From contig JAHGAU010000014.1 of NCBI GenBank assembly GCA_019925105.1, positions 434,001 through 498,000 of the forward strand: a DNA stretch of 64,000 nucleotides, written 5' to 3'. The notes beneath the pieces are model-generated. The model did no database searches. It saw only the letters and a list, made by a program, of their open reading frames with translations, and was not told where the DNA came from. How positions within the stretch are numbered: position 1 is the stretch's first letter; the number at the start of each line of letters is the position of its first letter. This DNA is from Niebla homalea (taxonomy: Eukaryota; Ascomycota; Lecanoromycetes; Lecanorales; Ramalinaceae). A program made the position numbers and the translations under genes. This document shows positions 1 through 12,665 of the stretch, one piece after another.

Positions 1-1839
1 CGTGTCCTGGACGGGGTACGGGAGGGTGGTGAGTAAGCGGGCGGCGACGGCCGGTGCGGCGATGAGGCGGGAATCGTAGAGTTCGGTGGAAGGGAAGGAG
101 GAGATGAGGGTGTGCATCCGGTATTGTGTCGTGAGCATGCGCTTGATTCCGGGCCCGTGGAGGTGGAGGAGCCGGGTGAAGAGGGTGGATTCGAGGCTGC
201 TGCCGCCCCCCTCGTCCGCTTTTTTTTGCCCGTCCGCTGATGACCCTTGAGCCGGGGAAGCTGGAGAAGTAGAGGTGGAGGAGGAGGAGGATCTCACAGT
301 CGGAGGCAATTGCAAATGGTCCCCCGCCAGCACCACCTTCTTTGCCCCCAGCAGCGGGATCCAACACGCCGCCTCCAACGCCTGACTCGCCTCGTCGATG
401 ACCACGACGTCGAACTTCTCCCCGCGTAATTGGTGTCCTCCCGCGCCGTGCAGGGTCGCTATTACGATCTTGCTCTGTCCCACGAGGGTGTTGACGCACC
501 CTTTTTCCCGCTCCCGGTATTCCTTCCTCAAATCCTTGATATCCCCATAGATCTGCCGGCGCTCCCGACCGTTGCGGGTCTTTTTTATGGACGCTTGTTT
601 GGCGTCCATGTCTTTCCGGACATCCCTCACGATCTCACCGGCCTCTGAGGTGGTGGTCAAGACGTCGAGGGAGTGGTTGAGCACCGAGGGGAGGAGGCGG
701 GCCGGGTGGCCGAGACGGAGGATGGGAATGGCTGGTTTCAGAGGAGAGAGGCGCTCGACTATGTTATCGACGGAGATGTTGGAGGGACCGCAGACGAGGC
801 AGCGGAGGTTGCGCACGAGGACCAGTTGGCGGAGAAGTTCGAGGAGTGTGTAGGTCTTGCCTGTCTGTGATGCGCAACAAAGGGTGAGCCTACGGAGGGT
901 TCACCGTACATGGGGAGGGCTGGCTTACGCCGGGAGGTCCGTGTATGAGTGCCACCTCCCTGGATTCGAGGGCGAAGCGTATAGCGTCCTTTTGGGAGTT
1001 ATTGAGCGTCTGGTCGAAGAAGTCGATGTCGGGGAGGGTCTCCGGAAAGGGGGTAGGCGAATCGAGGCCGAAGAGGATGCGCATGAGAGGGGTATGCTCG
1101 CTGTCGGTCATCTTCTGTAGTCGTTGCATCGTCTGATTCATCCTATTCATACCCACCCATCAGCATACCCTCCTCAAATCCTCTCAATCCATGCTCCTGA
1201 TGAAGGCGTCACTCACCTCTTGTACGTGACATCATTCGCGAGCTTGACCCTGTGTATCCGCAACCGTATCAGCCCAAACATCCCCTTCATCCGTTCACAT
1301 CTTTCCACCCCCAAACCAGCCAGGTTCCGCCCCCCTAAGACATTCCTCCCAAAGACACAGAAGACAGCAAGCACGTACAGTACTCACACCCACAACCTCC
1401 CACCCAGCCCCGCCTCCAACCCTTTCCCCTCTCCTCCATGCTGTTCCCCCACGGCCACCTCCACCCCGACCCCTCGAGCCCTAACCACCACGCCCTCCAC
1501 CCCCCGCCCCTCCATCCCCGCCTTCTCCTTCTTCCGTTCACCACCGCGCGGCTGCTCCGCTATGCGCACGATATCCCCGACCCTGATCCCGTGCTCGGCT
1601 CCTGCCTCTCCCACCCCTTTATCCCGCTCCAGCTCCACCACGGTCTTCCCACCCATCCCCGTCCTTTCGTTGACGACAACCAGATTCGTCATTGCGAGTC
1701 CCGCGGCGGCGAGTTGGGTGGGGGAGGCCTGGGCCAGGAGGGTTGCGGAGTGGGCTGTTTCCGCGGCTTGCTCGGCGGTGAGGAGGGCGAGTTGGGTGGT
1801 GGCGAAGGAGGGGATAGAGATGGGTTGGGAGGGAGGCAT
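1..1839 (-). CDS. HCS1: Hcs1/SMUBP2-type SF1 DNA helicase, 3' part beyond window
   Basis: Superfamily 1B helicase of the yeast DNA helicase A (Hcs1)/IGHMBP2 group, an ATP-driven 5'-3' unwinding enzyme. Exons on the minus strand are 1839-1388, 1249-1217, 1142-929 and 864 to beyond base 1. The start ATG at 1839 opens MPPSQPISIPSFATTQLALL, the usual family N terminus. Exon 2 is only 33 nt (reads VKLANDVTYK). The intron at 928-865 splits Walker A, and removing it restores GPPG-TGKT. Downstream motifs seen in order: the Q-motif-like LNNSQKDAIRFAL, Walker B region VVVIDEASQALEAACW, motif III LAGDHLQLPPT and motif IV TTQYRMH. A low-complexity SSSSTSTSPASPAQ insert follows motif III. The remaining helicase motifs and the stop lie left of the window. 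Family assignment is firm; the exact orthologue within Upf1-like helicases is slightly less so. Confidence 0.93.
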
Positions 1840-2502
1840 GTTGATGTGGGTGGTGGATGATGATGATGATGATTGTGGGGAGCGGGTGTGGGGAAGGATT
1901 GTAAGGGTGGTCTAGGGGTTAGATTAATAGGTGGGAAGAGGATGGGTGGGGTGGGTGCATTGTTGGATGTCTTGAAGCGGATGAAGTGTTGGGATTTGGA
2001 AGGAATGTAATGGGGTGTTAATCGAGTTGGCGTTGAAGAAAAGCGGAGGTGAGAGGAAGTGAGAAGTGTCTGGGTCATGGAGTGAAAATCTAAATCAATT
2101 CCTTTGGCTGTGCAAACTGCAAAGCGAATGATGTACGGTAGATTAAGCTAATTTGCTAATAATTGCCTATGAATTTGCATTCAGAGCTCAAGTGTTGGGC
2201 AGCTTAGTATATGGGAGCTGTACGATATATCTACATGGTCCTCACACGGCAAGGTAGGTAAAGGGCGAGGTAAAAGCCGCAACAAGAGCAATGACGACAG
2301 CGAGGTGAGTAAATCTATAGAATTGATGGTAAATTGCACCTAATTTCCGTATGATCGCCTAAGTCCGCTCCCAGGCCCGCCCCGCTTGACTGCGCATAGA
2401 AAATGCCCTCCTCCTCCTCCTCCTCACGGCGCTCACTATTGGTCTGCTGCCGCGCAAATATACAACCCTTCAAATGCGTCCTTCAGGACACCCAAACCTT
2501 CC
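1840..2502. other. intergenic, 5' flank of the helicase gene
   Basis: About 660 bases between the helicase start and the 3' end of the next minus-strand gene. A short GAT microsatellite (about 1857-1873) lies just upstream of the helicase start. No coding sequence, RNA gene or repeat family is recognised. It should hold the helicase promoter and the neighbour's 3' UTR. Confidence 0.6.
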
Positions 2503-3175
2503 CTACGTTGTCGCCACCGTTCCAGCATCAAGCGGCGGCCTGGGTGGTCTGCCCACCCCCACCCACCCCCTCCAGAGGAAATTCATTGACATTGTGCCCC
2601 CCAAGAATTCAACCGAGCGGACACCAATACCGCCCTGCGCCGCCGGCAGAGTCATGATGGTTCGCAAGCCCGTCAGCGTATCCGCGATCCACTCCCACTC
2701 CACCACTCGAGGCGGGAAGATTCGGTACACTTCGAAGTAGTAGCCGCCCGTCGACGGTTGCACCGTGAAGACCCGCTCACCATCGGCGTTCATGGTCGAG
2801 CCCGAAGGCTTTTGACTCAGGGTACCGTACGTGCTGTCGATGATGTTGAGGACGGCGCCCTCGTCGAGGGCATTGCCCGACTCTAAGATCCCTACCCAGA
2901 CTTCCGTGCCCGGAATTTGGTATTTCGCCGTGTCGATGGCACTGAGGAAATGGCCGAGTCGGGTTAATCAGAGGCGGTAGATGGGCAGTGGGTAAGAGGA
3001 GGGGTTGAGGGTTGATGGAAGGAGAGGGTACACACGATAGATCATTGGTGAGGTTAGGCTTGAATGGCTGAAGGTCATTCAACGCTCCGTCTGGACCAGG
3101 TATAGTCAAAGCGGAGGCAAGGCATGCTGAGAGGAGTGACAACGTCAGAGGAAAGGGAGAAGCCGATCGCAACAT
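2503..3175 (-). CDS. small secreted protein, family not recognised
   Basis: Two-exon gene, exons 3175-3036 and 2941-2503, giving 192 aa. The ATG at 3175 starts a clear signal peptide (MLRSASPFPLTLSLLSACLA, cleavage probably near SALT). The intron runs from GTGTGT to CCTCAG, phase 2. After splicing the protein continues AIDTAKYQIPGTEVWVGILE, which the unspliced reading loses. The mature part is about 170 aa, Gly/Val rich, with almost no cysteine, so it is not a typical disulfide-knotted effector. One N-glycosylation-type NLT lies near residue 41. The C terminus (RPPRPPLDAGTVATT) is low complexity and the last exon end could be wrong. A secreted or cell-wall role is inferred only from the signal peptide. 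Confidence 0.6.
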
Positions 3176-4730
3176 CTTGTCAAGTTCTGAGAGTGGACAA
3201 CGAGTGGACAAGCGAAGAATCCAGCTGACCAGAAGAACTGAAGAAGGCTTGTCCGGTCTTTTCTTTGAGACGACTTCAATTTTGCATCCAGTAGCAAACC
3301 TCTTGTATTCGCTCAATGTCTGACCCCATACCCGATCAAAATGGGCAAGACATGTTCGTCCGAACTGGCTTCCTCGAGAGCGTCCCCGATGGAGCTCAGC
3401 TTGCAGGTCTGATGTCTCTCACCGCAGGATCAGCAATGCAGATGACGCCCTCAAACAGAAGACTCCACAGCCGCCCACGATAAATTCCCTATAAAATTGG
3501 GTCGATTTCAAGACCAGACGCGCATAGAGTGGAAGGTAAGACATCTGAAGCATAGAGGCGCGCAAGGAAGTGGAAAAGGGCTGTCGCGCCTGGCTGCATT
3601 TGACTCGCGAGAGACTTTTCAGCAAAACATCGTGAAATTGTAGGCGATCAAAAGCAACTAGGGTAGTTTCGTGAAGGGTCCATCCCTCAAAAGGAAGTCG
3701 AGTGTCTCGAACAAAAGCTGACCGACTTTTCGTGTGAAGCCATGAACGGGGAAGGCCGAGATGTCTTCGGTTCCGTACGTTTCCGAGTGAACTTTGAGTC
3801 TCGACAAGCCTCCTGCTACTGTACGTGGATTCCACGCGCACCAGTTTGACGCTGAGCAACAGAGGCGTGTGATTCCTAAATGAGACATCGGGTCAACGAA
3901 TATCGGGGAGGATGAGTGCATAATTCCAATGTGTCGACGTTGAGGTCGTGTGCCTTGCTGGCTGCTGCAGTATGAAAAGTACAATCGTTGTCGTTGGCGT
4001 CAGTCATTAGGTATATACACTTTTGAAGTCCGCACAGGGTGAACGTTGGGGAGCGGCGGCAGTGCCAACGTTGTTTCAAGCATTTCATTTCACTTCTCAC
4101 ACCTGATAAATACGACTAGCACAAGCAGCATTACAGAACATGAGCAGCAAAGCAACCTGACGAGCGACCTCCAAATGTATATCCTAATGTATATCCAAAA
4201 ATGCCAGGACAGACCTTGCCGCCACTCCGCGCGGTTGTATCCAAATGGTGATTGCAGCCGTCCATGGATGATTGTGCCTTTGAAGACGCGAGAGTCTAGA
4301 CCAAAAAATTTGACCCTTGACCTGACAGGATTGATCCTCCCTCCCATAGATGTACGTTACGACATGAAACAAGCAAACACGACAGCGATACCTGGAACCA
4401 AATGGGAAACGAAACAAAGGGAAATCCATAATGTGGCCTCGATCCATGGTGGCACCGGCATCCAGATCCCCGGCAGGTTTGCTCGGATGATAGTCCAAGA
4501 TAGTACATGTCCGTGCAACATGACATTGATGATTCAAAATAAGCCACCAGAGCTAGGCGCACAACATGATCCAGGCTTGATTGCCAGGAGTCCAGAAAAT
4601 TCCATAGATGAACAAGGAAAGCCAGCAGACTGAAACAGCTGGATATTGTGTGGTGACTGAACCACGAATGATCTCTCTAGTAGCAAAAGGAAAGGCGTCG
4701 TACTGTTTGCCCCTTGGAAATAGCGCAAGC
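3176..4730. other. intergenic, no supported gene
   Basis: About 1.55 kb between the small secreted protein gene and the 3' end of the C2H2 regulator. Open frames occur (for example minus 3419-3859 and plus 4046-4633), but none shows a signal peptide, recognisable motif or credible splice structure. The right half probably includes the 3' UTR of the C2H2 gene. Confidence 0.5.
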
Positions 4731-6516
4731 CTAGTGGTTCTTCCTGGATGTCTCCTTTCTCCGAATGCACTCCACGAGGGAGTGGAGACGACTGAGGTCC
4801 AGCTGATAATCCGCCAGCGCTGTTGTACCCGACATATCTGAGTTGCCATATTTGCGATCGATCTGCAACTGCAGTCGTTTGAGCTCCTCCCGGTCAGATT
4901 GAATGGACTGCGAACCCTTGCGAGCAGTGGTGATGGAAGCTCCAGCTTTAGCCCTCTTCGCTCTGGGATTTTGGCTCAGATCCGGACTTCGCTTCCGTCG
5001 AGATGGACCTTCAGACTCCTCTTGACGGTTGGGACTAGCAGGCGGCGACGGGTACCCATTCTCACTGTTTTCGGAGCCGACATAATTGTGGACCCTCTTC
5101 ATGTGATCACGAAGATTCCATTGACGTGGGAAGCCTTGGGTAGGTTGAGAGCGATCACAATCACGGAAGAGGCAGAGGTACGGCTTCTCGCCATGTCCAT
5201 GCAGGCCATGTGCTTCTCGCTCATGTCGAAGAAGACAAGCTGTTGAGGAAAATTTGAGAATTGAGCACTCCACGTTCCTGCATCTGTAAGGCTTCAAGTG
5301 CGAATCAAGATGTTTACTTGTCTCCCAGTCAGCAGATGAGCAGCTGTCGCGGCAGTGCTACAGAAACTTACTCGTAATTGCACTTAAGTTTCTCTGGTGC
5401 ATGTCTGCAATTCTCAGTCATTTCGTAGGGACAGTGAAACAAGCCGTCATCGTTCGGTTTGCGCTGGTAGTACCGGTGTCTTCGGGCAGTGCTGGTAGAC
5501 TCACCCTCACTGGAACGTCTTGAAGGGGTGATGATGCCTGCGTATTGATTCATAGCATACGGTTGGGTCGGAACATGCTGCCAAGCATGGATATCTGGGA
5601 GGGTAGCTCGATGCTGGGAGGGCCGAGGCCTCACTGTACTGTAACACGTGTCAAAGGAAGTTTGATCGTCGCTGCAGAAGTCAAACCTTTGATCATCCGT
5701 GTAAGCACCGGGCGTTAAGCTCAAGTAGCCCTGGGCATCATGGCAAGGAAAGGATCCCGTCCTGGGGAGTTCATGAGAAAGAGCGTCATTTGTTGGCCAG
5801 TAGCTCTCTTCCATCGCATGAACTGACGCTGGTGCAGCCATGTAGGAATCCTGGGACTGCAACGACAGAGAAGAGCCAAAGGTGGAGGTCGTCATGTTCA
5901 TCACATGCGGCTCTGGAATCACATGGGGCATGGATACTCCTGGAAAACCTGGACTGGAAGCTTGATTACTCCATGCGGAAGAATAATCCGAGATCCCTGA
6001 GCTACTGGTCTGGTTGCACATTGGGTGCGATCCACCGTTTTCATTGAGAGACATTCCATCCGGGAAGGTGTTGTTGTAACCCATGGGATTTGTCGTGTAA
6101 AGTGGACTGTTACCACCAGGGTTTGCATCATGAGCCAGAGGATAAGCATAACCTCCAATTGAAGTACCATTGAACTCATCGGAAAGGCCAAGCACAGGGT
6201 CCATCGATGTGGAGGTACAGCATGTTTGCATGTCATAGGAAGCAGTGGGCAGAAAACCCATGGCAGGGGCATGCATTTGGTTTCCACCGGGCTCCGGCCG
6301 CGAGAAAGCCCTCTCCATGGCCATGTGCGAGGAATATTCCAAACATTGGAAACCATCGAGCCCCTCATAGATAGCATTTGTGCTATCTGTACTGACTTCA
6401 TGACCATGCCTGGGATCATGGTCCTGAGTAAAGGGATCCAGCTCAGGCGTATAATTCCTGCTCGATCCATGCCTACGAGTATCCTTGGCCTTGGTAACAG
6501 CCTTGGATTTGGCCAT
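4731..6516 (-). CDS. C2H2 zinc-finger transcription factor
   Basis: Two exons, 6516-5372 and 5316-4731, 576 aa. The intron (GTAAGT...GACAAG, phase 2) interrupts the first finger. Joining gives LKCNYDKHLDSHLKPYRCR, a stretch I remember as conserved in a filamentous-fungal C2H2 family. Three finger-like units lie at about residues 370-475: CPYEMTENC...H-x3-H, CRNVEC...LLRHEREAH, and CLFRDC...LRDHMKRVH. A basic nuclear-localisation-like patch (SRRKRSP and RAKRAK) follows, then a short helical Leu-rich C terminus. Residues 1-360 are Ser/Gly/Pro/Met-rich and look disordered, as in activation regions. The first in-frame ATG is at 6516; the frame reads open upstream without another ATG, so a 5' non-coding exon is possible. 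DNA target unknown. Confidence 0.85.
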
Positions 6517-9500
6517 GACTGTCGATGCAGATGTTGTAGGAATGGCCAAATGAAAAGAAATCCCCTCGGAAGGCGAGTCTTGTCCAGATCCAGTTCCAGG
6601 TGTTTTTCTTGTGGTATTTTTTGATATTCTGAAGTCAAGGTATCAGTACTTGCAAATGCCTTCATTCACATGATCGAGAGCAACGGCAGCATAGCAACAG
6701 CGAGTTTGACATGACGAGCGGACAGTACATTGTGGACATATGTATGAGATAGTGCAAATCATCACGAGCGTCGCAGGGCAAATCCTTCCGAGGCAGAGGA
6801 TCTATAGCTGCTCCTGTAGGCCAGACGAGAAAGGCAGCCAAGAGCTCGAATTGGGGACCACAGAAGACTAAGAGACCACCTTGCGATCGAGTGAGGGATC
6901 TTCAAATACGGTAAAGGCCAATGTCATAGGGTGCTGAAGTCAAGGGTCCCACCACAGGAAAGATACCAGAGACACCAGACCATTGAAGCCTCAAAGAAAG
7001 TAAGCAGAATTGATTCGCGGAGCATGATAATGGTAAAGCAGCTTGCACCAGACCCAGTGGAGATAGAAGCAGGTCCAGAGACAATATATAGTCGGGATCA
7101 AATTGTGGACTTGAACAAGCGGTGTTTACACAGCTTGTGCAAAGCAACAGATGAGTCATGACCATTGAACACTGGGTGACTGTTTCGAGAGTGATGGGCC
7201 AACTCCTTACGATCCAGCGTACCGAAATGCTTGGGAGTAGCGTGCGTTCATTCCAGGGAACCTCGTTTCCAGCCTGGCAGGGAACAATGGTCCATATAAT
7301 AACGCGTCCTAGAAATCCAGGGGGTGTGCTGTGAAGCCAGCGGCCTATGGTCCACAGATGCAAAATTGTTCCATGTCCGGGATCATTGTAGGCGGAAGCA
7401 CCATTGGAGGTGCCAGGTCACGGAAATTTTTTCTCTATCGTTTTGTTCTTTTTTTCTAGGGCAAAGCGACAAGGAAAGACGCAGACAAGATACAACAAGA
7501 TTGAAGAATGAGCTCCGCTCGCGACTCGATCAAACAGAGTGTGGTTGAAGGGGGGGTTTAGGGAAGTACCTCATCATCCAGGAGCGGTTGCTCGGTATTC
7601 CAAGGGTAAAGAGTTTCTCAAACAAGTCTTGCGATTGGTACCAAATCCTGGGATAATGATGTCCTGTGAAGCTTTGATTGTTTTGGTGAAAGTAGCAAAC
7701 TCCTTGGAGATCCTTGGGGGAAATGTCTGGTCCAATACTTGACAAAGACTAGCTTCTGAGTGTGGCCAAAGGTCCTGATAGAAGATTGTCCAGTGGAGCA
7801 GAGCACAGGATCCAAAGTCTTGTTACACACTTTTCAAGTGAAGGTACGATACGATAAAACAATGTTTTCTGCACTGCAAACGAAGGGCGCTCCGGTAATA
7901 CACATGAGATATGTAAGGAAGATTGAGAAGCTGGGGGGAGCACGCGGGTTTTTCTGATTTCTCGAGGGCGCGTTTTGAGCGAAGTGGGTCCATAGCTTGG
8001 TGCGGGGAGAGGAGGAAAAGGTCGGCTTGTTGCTGGCCAGCGTATCACCTTCGTTGGTGGTCACACAAGGGATGGTTGAGTATGCACCTTCGCGTTGGTG
8101 TCCAGTAGTAGGTACTTCCATTCGATCGAAAAGGAATCAGCTAATGCAAGTCTGCATGAGCTTAAGGAAAGTTCGGGAAATTGATGTGACGTGGCAGACC
8201 AGGGCCCATACCTTGGGGCATCGATGCCAACCAACGGCTCGGATACGGGGTAGATAAGACACTAGCTTGTTCATCACAGCACATCTTCTTCCTACCTAGC
8301 AAGGCGTGGGGTGTGATAACCCCACAAAATCTCGATTTGCTGGTTGATTGCTCATCGATCAAGGCAGAGAGCCTCATCCAGGAACATCATAGCAGACGGA
8401 ATGATCCATTTGTAAAATGTGGTCCCATTTACGGTTCTTGTGCCGTGCACATCCGATGATTCGATCATCCCGATCGACCATCGTGATTTACCACCAAAAA
8501 ATTTGCCGATTGTCGAGTGATAGTTGAGGCATTTTTGCTCCCTCACGCTACGCTGTCATGCCTGGCTTGTGGCGTGCTTGCTTCTGTATAAACACGTTTG
8601 CTGAATTGGACTATTACTTGCCCGGCATTAGTGGATTTGCTTGAAGGAGGGTGCCTCCAACGTTGGACGAATATACCATGTTTGCCTCCCCACTGATGGC
8701 TGCTAAGCCCCTTGGAGAGGGATGCCTTCAGCGTTGGATGCGGGAGGGTCAGCAGTCCCGATGGCCCGGCGCACTTGCACAGCAAGCCCAGCTTCGCCGA
8801 AGCCCCCATGTCATTCGCTGTCGTCTCGCGGATGGAGCGGGAGAACTTGCTATGCATGAATTAGCACTCTATCCTTGCAGGTTCAGAAAGTCCGCATATG
8901 GTCCTTCTCCTCCGACGTGGAGAAGCGTGGTGTCGCTCTGATGATGGCAACACACCCCAAGGCTCTGCCTGCTCTACCGTTTGAGAGGAGCAGGACTTAG
9001 ACTTTCCTACCTGACACCTCCAGTCTTTTTCAGATTCTGCCGATTGCTCCGAAGCTTCCCCAGCTATCATGAGGCCACGTCCAAGAGGCCCATTAGCCTT
9101 CGTCAGCCGATGTCCGCTCGGCCGCCAGCAGCTTTCTGTCTAATTAGTAATTTCACGTCAGTGTGAATTTGTGATTGACTTGCATCTTGTACCAGTCATT
9201 AACAAGATCTTGCATTAGACTGACACGAGGTAAAGTCAACTTTATGAGCAGTTGAAGACAAGAATGGACCTTCGTCCTGGCTGTATTCAGGGCTGAGGAA
9301 GGTCTAGACGAGGTATCAGTAGGTAGCTAAAGCTTAGACGGGCCGAAAGAGCCTGAATATCACATAAAGTGAGATTGGAGGAACTTCGAGCCTGACAATT
9401 GAAGTGAGAGTAAACTGGCATCAATGAAAAGTTGCAGGGGCTTGATTGGGCCAGGCCTGGAGCGATGAGGGGTGGTCCTGGTCAGAGCGTCTCATAAATC

Positions 9501-11725
9501 TGCGATACTCGAGCCAATAATGAGACCATCACCGTATACTGCTCTTGTCGAACGCTACCGTTGGTCTGCCAAAAATAGTGCTTTCTGGAAGCAGACGGCA
9601 CCGGACGACTGGGGCTTCTCGAGAGTCGACTATGCACGCACCGAAACCTGATCAGATGCTGCAGCTCTTTAATACCTCCGAACGTTGCTATGTGATTTCG
9701 TCATGACCATGGATCCTTGCAGTCTCCTGGATCAACACGTCTGTGCTCTGCTACTATCGGTACCATTTTAGAATCCATTGTCACTCCGTTTGGTCATTGG
9801 GAGGAGCAGCGGGTATGCGCACATCACAATAATGAGAGGTCGGGCCCAGAATTGTTGATCTCGACATGTGAAGGCTACCCGCATCACGAATTGAGTACTG
9901 ACAGTCGCAGAATATCCCTGGCTGTTCGCTTTTCGCCTGATCATGGGATTGTCACGAGTATTCATATCGGCTTCCCGCGCTCTGCTTGCTGGTCGCTCCG
10001 ACTATTGTCTCAACCAATTACTAGGTTGGGTCTGAGCTTTACGTTTTCGCACCGCACGTAATGGCTGGGGAGTTGAGGGTAAGTACCTGATGTAAACATC
10101 GCCTCGTGACAGCCTGACGTCTTTGTACTCCTTCAATTGATTTTGTCAGTAGGTCGACAAGGACACGGAGTGAACAGTTTAATGCGTAAAAACTTGGCAG
10201 TCAGATAGGAGCGAAAGATGGATATTTTTTCTTCGTTCATGCAGCCTGAAGCCGTCAGGTGAACTATGCTAATGGTGTGGATCATCATGTGAATATGTTT
10301 GAAGGGAAACCCAAATATAGACCAAATAGAAGCATGCCTTACCTTCAAGACTAAGCTCGCTTTTATGTTCTCCGGTACCTGTGACGCCGAAACCTGGCCG
10401 CATCCGTCTCAGACAATCGAGCTTTCAGATCCGATGACACGTGCTCTCTTACGTCCTCTGACTTGGATACAGTTGCGAGCCTTTGCTACGTCCAAGTACT
10501 TTCGAATTCATCCAATGTCTGCTGAAAGCCTTTTGTCGATAAGGGTAGCTGTTCGTGATCTTTCTTGTTTTCTCTCCACGCACTTTCCCGGACCATTCCG
10601 AGACCACTTCCAATCCTGGAGGCTTTTCCAGAAAGGCTTCGGGAGACATCTGCCGCTGCCCGCTTCGTCTGACCTAGCCTATTGGCCATAGAAGGTCTTC
10701 TCCTATTACCATTAAGAGCCAGCGGAATATTTCTGGTCAAGGCTGCCTGGCGCCGCACGATCTCGAAAAATTCGGGACAAATTGTGTAGCTTTCCATGAA
10801 ACCATTCGCCAAGTTGACCGGAATCTCACATCCCAATGAGTGCCAGATGTCGTTACAATTCGCCAGAAATGCTCGATGGACAGTATCAATTTTCGGCAGG
10901 CAAAGGCCTGGCTGATCCTGTCAATCTTCAATGTGCAATGAAATGCTCCACTGACTCATTCTGCTGGCCATGAGCTACGTAAATGCGGCAAGTCTCCATG
11001 TCAAAATTTCAGAACCCGAAGGTCGCTCCAAATCCCATCGGTGCATGAGTGTCAAAACAAGTCAAGAAGATGGTCGTGAAGCAAGTGATGACCCCGTTGA
11101 TCGGATGCAAAAATTGCACTGATTATTACTTTGAGAAACCATCGTCATTCAAAATCACTGCACTGTACCCTATTTGCAAAGATTCAATAGATCAACTGAA
11201 CTCTCTGTTTGATGTCATCAAGAGATCTCGGGAGACACCGTTCTGCATTGAGGCAGACCACGGAACCTTGAGCCAACAATCGGGGGTCCGTAGTTTTGCT
11301 GTAGTCTCTGACGAGACGGCAACTCCTTCAAATTATCAGGATGTTGAAGGGAGACAGCATGTTTAGGAAGCTCGGTAGATCTAGGTTTTCAGCTTCTTTC
11401 TGTGTGTTTGAGATGCCATCACAGCCTCGAATTCTGCCAGATGCAGCTTTTCAGTAGGTGTACTGCGTTTCACAGTTTTTGCAAGAGACAGAAGTGCTTA
11501 CGAAATTGTGTGCGATCAAATATTCAAAAAGGCAACCTTCCCAAAGAATTACCCGACCCGTAGTTTTCAAAATTAATGGCATATCTTATCTGCATAGGTT
11601 TGGTTGAATTGTCCTACCTATTTTGAAACCTGAATTTCTAGCCAATCTATTCTGATACGCCCAGGGCTTCCTCTAGGTCTCTATCACTGCACGTGCTCTC
11701 TAATACAGGTCGCGCAGCTCAAGAC
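6517..11725. other. 5.2-kb gene-poor region upstream of the C2H2 regulator
   Basis: No frame here gave a recognisable protein, signal peptide or consistent splice structure on either strand. Stops are frequent in all frames and the longest open stretches are about 130-150 codons without motifs. Imperfect repeats lie near 8645-8670 and 8720-8745 (shared words GAGGG, TGCCT and CGTTGGA). It lies between the C2H2 gene, transcribed leftwards, and the Smr gene, transcribed rightwards, so it should hold both promoters. It could also hold non-coding RNA or decayed sequence; the bases alone do not decide. Confidence 0.5.
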
Positions 11726-12665
11726 ATGTCCTATCCAGTGACTCAATTGGGCGGCGGAGGTGCGGCCCTACCTATTCCACCCCAAATGCGCGCCGATACT
11801 GATCCTCTCGATCCTCAGCCTTCAACCACCACTCCTCCTCCCATTCCGAAGCTGAATATGACCGTCTCCGAGATCTCGCGCGGCAGGAAGCCGGCAAACG
11901 CTCTTCCTGCATGGCGAAGGTCCGTAGCAAACACCCTCATGGCGACGCTGGGCTAAACGTTCTCCCTTCCAGTCCCACCAGGCCTACGAACGCGGCGACG
12001 GCGCCTCCGCGCATTCCTTCTCGGAAGAAGGCAAACGCCACGGCGCCATGATGGACACCTACAACCACCAGGCCTCCGACTACATCTTCCGCGAGAACAA
12101 CAGCCTCGACCGTGTCGCCGCCGACACCATCGACCTGCACGGCCAGTTCGTCGAGGAAGCCGAGGATATCGTCGAGCAACGCATCCGGTACGCGCAATCG
12201 ACTGGCCAGACGCATTTACATGTCATCGTAGGCAAGGGCAATCATAGCCCGGGGCACGTGCAGAAAATAAAGCCGAGGGTAGAGCAGGTGTGTAGAGAAT
12301 TGGGACTACAATATGCGACGGAGGAGAACGCGGGGAGGATTTTGGTGAATTTGAGGGGAGGGGAGGCGATCATGCCGGAAGATTTGAAGAGTCATCATGG
12401 TGGGGGGTATCATCCAGCGTATGGGGGAAAGCCGTATCAGGGTGGACATCAGCAGCAGCATTATTATCAGCAACACGGCCAGCAGCATGGGCAGGGCCAT
12501 TATCCAAATCAACAGCCCCATAGTCAGCAACAGCAGTATGGTGGTGGTCAGGGGGGAGGGCAGGGGCACGATCAAAATCAAAATGAAGAGATTGAGAAGC
12601 AGGTCAAGAAGTATTTGCCCAAGGCTATACGGTTGATCAAGAAGAATTGCTGTACCATTATGTGA
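11726..12665 (+). CDS. Smr-domain (DUF1771-Smr) protein with CaaX-like C terminus
   Basis: Three exons, 11726-11759, 11819-11919 and 11973-12665, 275 aa. Joined, the N terminus reads MSYPVTQLGGGAFNHHSSS, then a DUF1771 segment (EAEYDRLRDLARQEAGKR ... SHQAYERGDGASAHSFSEEG, about residues 20-65). The Smr domain follows at about 85-165, with IDLHGQFVEEA and the loop HVIVGKGNHSPG, the normal DLHG and GKGxHS signatures of this nuclease-like fold. Residues about 170-245 are a Gln/His/Gly-rich low-complexity tract (repeated QQH and QQQQYGGGQ). A basic helix (EKQVKKYLPKAIRLIKK) precedes the last residues NCCTIM, where CTIM fits a CaaX farnesylation box. The second intron uses a weak GTCCGT donor but is required for frame. 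Nucleic-acid binding or cleavage is known for the family; this protein's substrate is unknown. Confidence 0.88.

Noticed and set aside
1124..1915. 263-codon plus-strand open frame
   Set aside because: Antisense to the Hcs1-type helicase exons; Ser/Pro/Thr composition is a shadow of the GC-rich coding strand.
3419..3984. two overlapping minus-strand frames (146 and 108 codons)
   Set aside because: No domain, no consistent splice pattern, and the two frames contradict each other.
4046..4633. 195-codon plus-strand open frame
   Set aside because: No motif, no signal peptide, composition like non-coding sequence; it runs into the 3' flank of the C2H2 gene on the other strand.
6902..7363. 153-codon minus-strand frame with hydrophobic stretches
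   Set aside because: No ATG context, motif or family resemblance; lies in the gene-poor region.
9455..9525. tRNA-like segment with a D-arm-like GGTCAGAGCGTC and a possible CAT anticodon loop
   Set aside because: No acceptor-stem pairing and no GGTTCRANNCC T-arm could be found around it, so it looks like chance.
10299..10931. overlapping frames on both strands around 10.3-10.9 kb
   Set aside because: Mutually antisense, no recognisable protein, no flanking splice sites that extend them.
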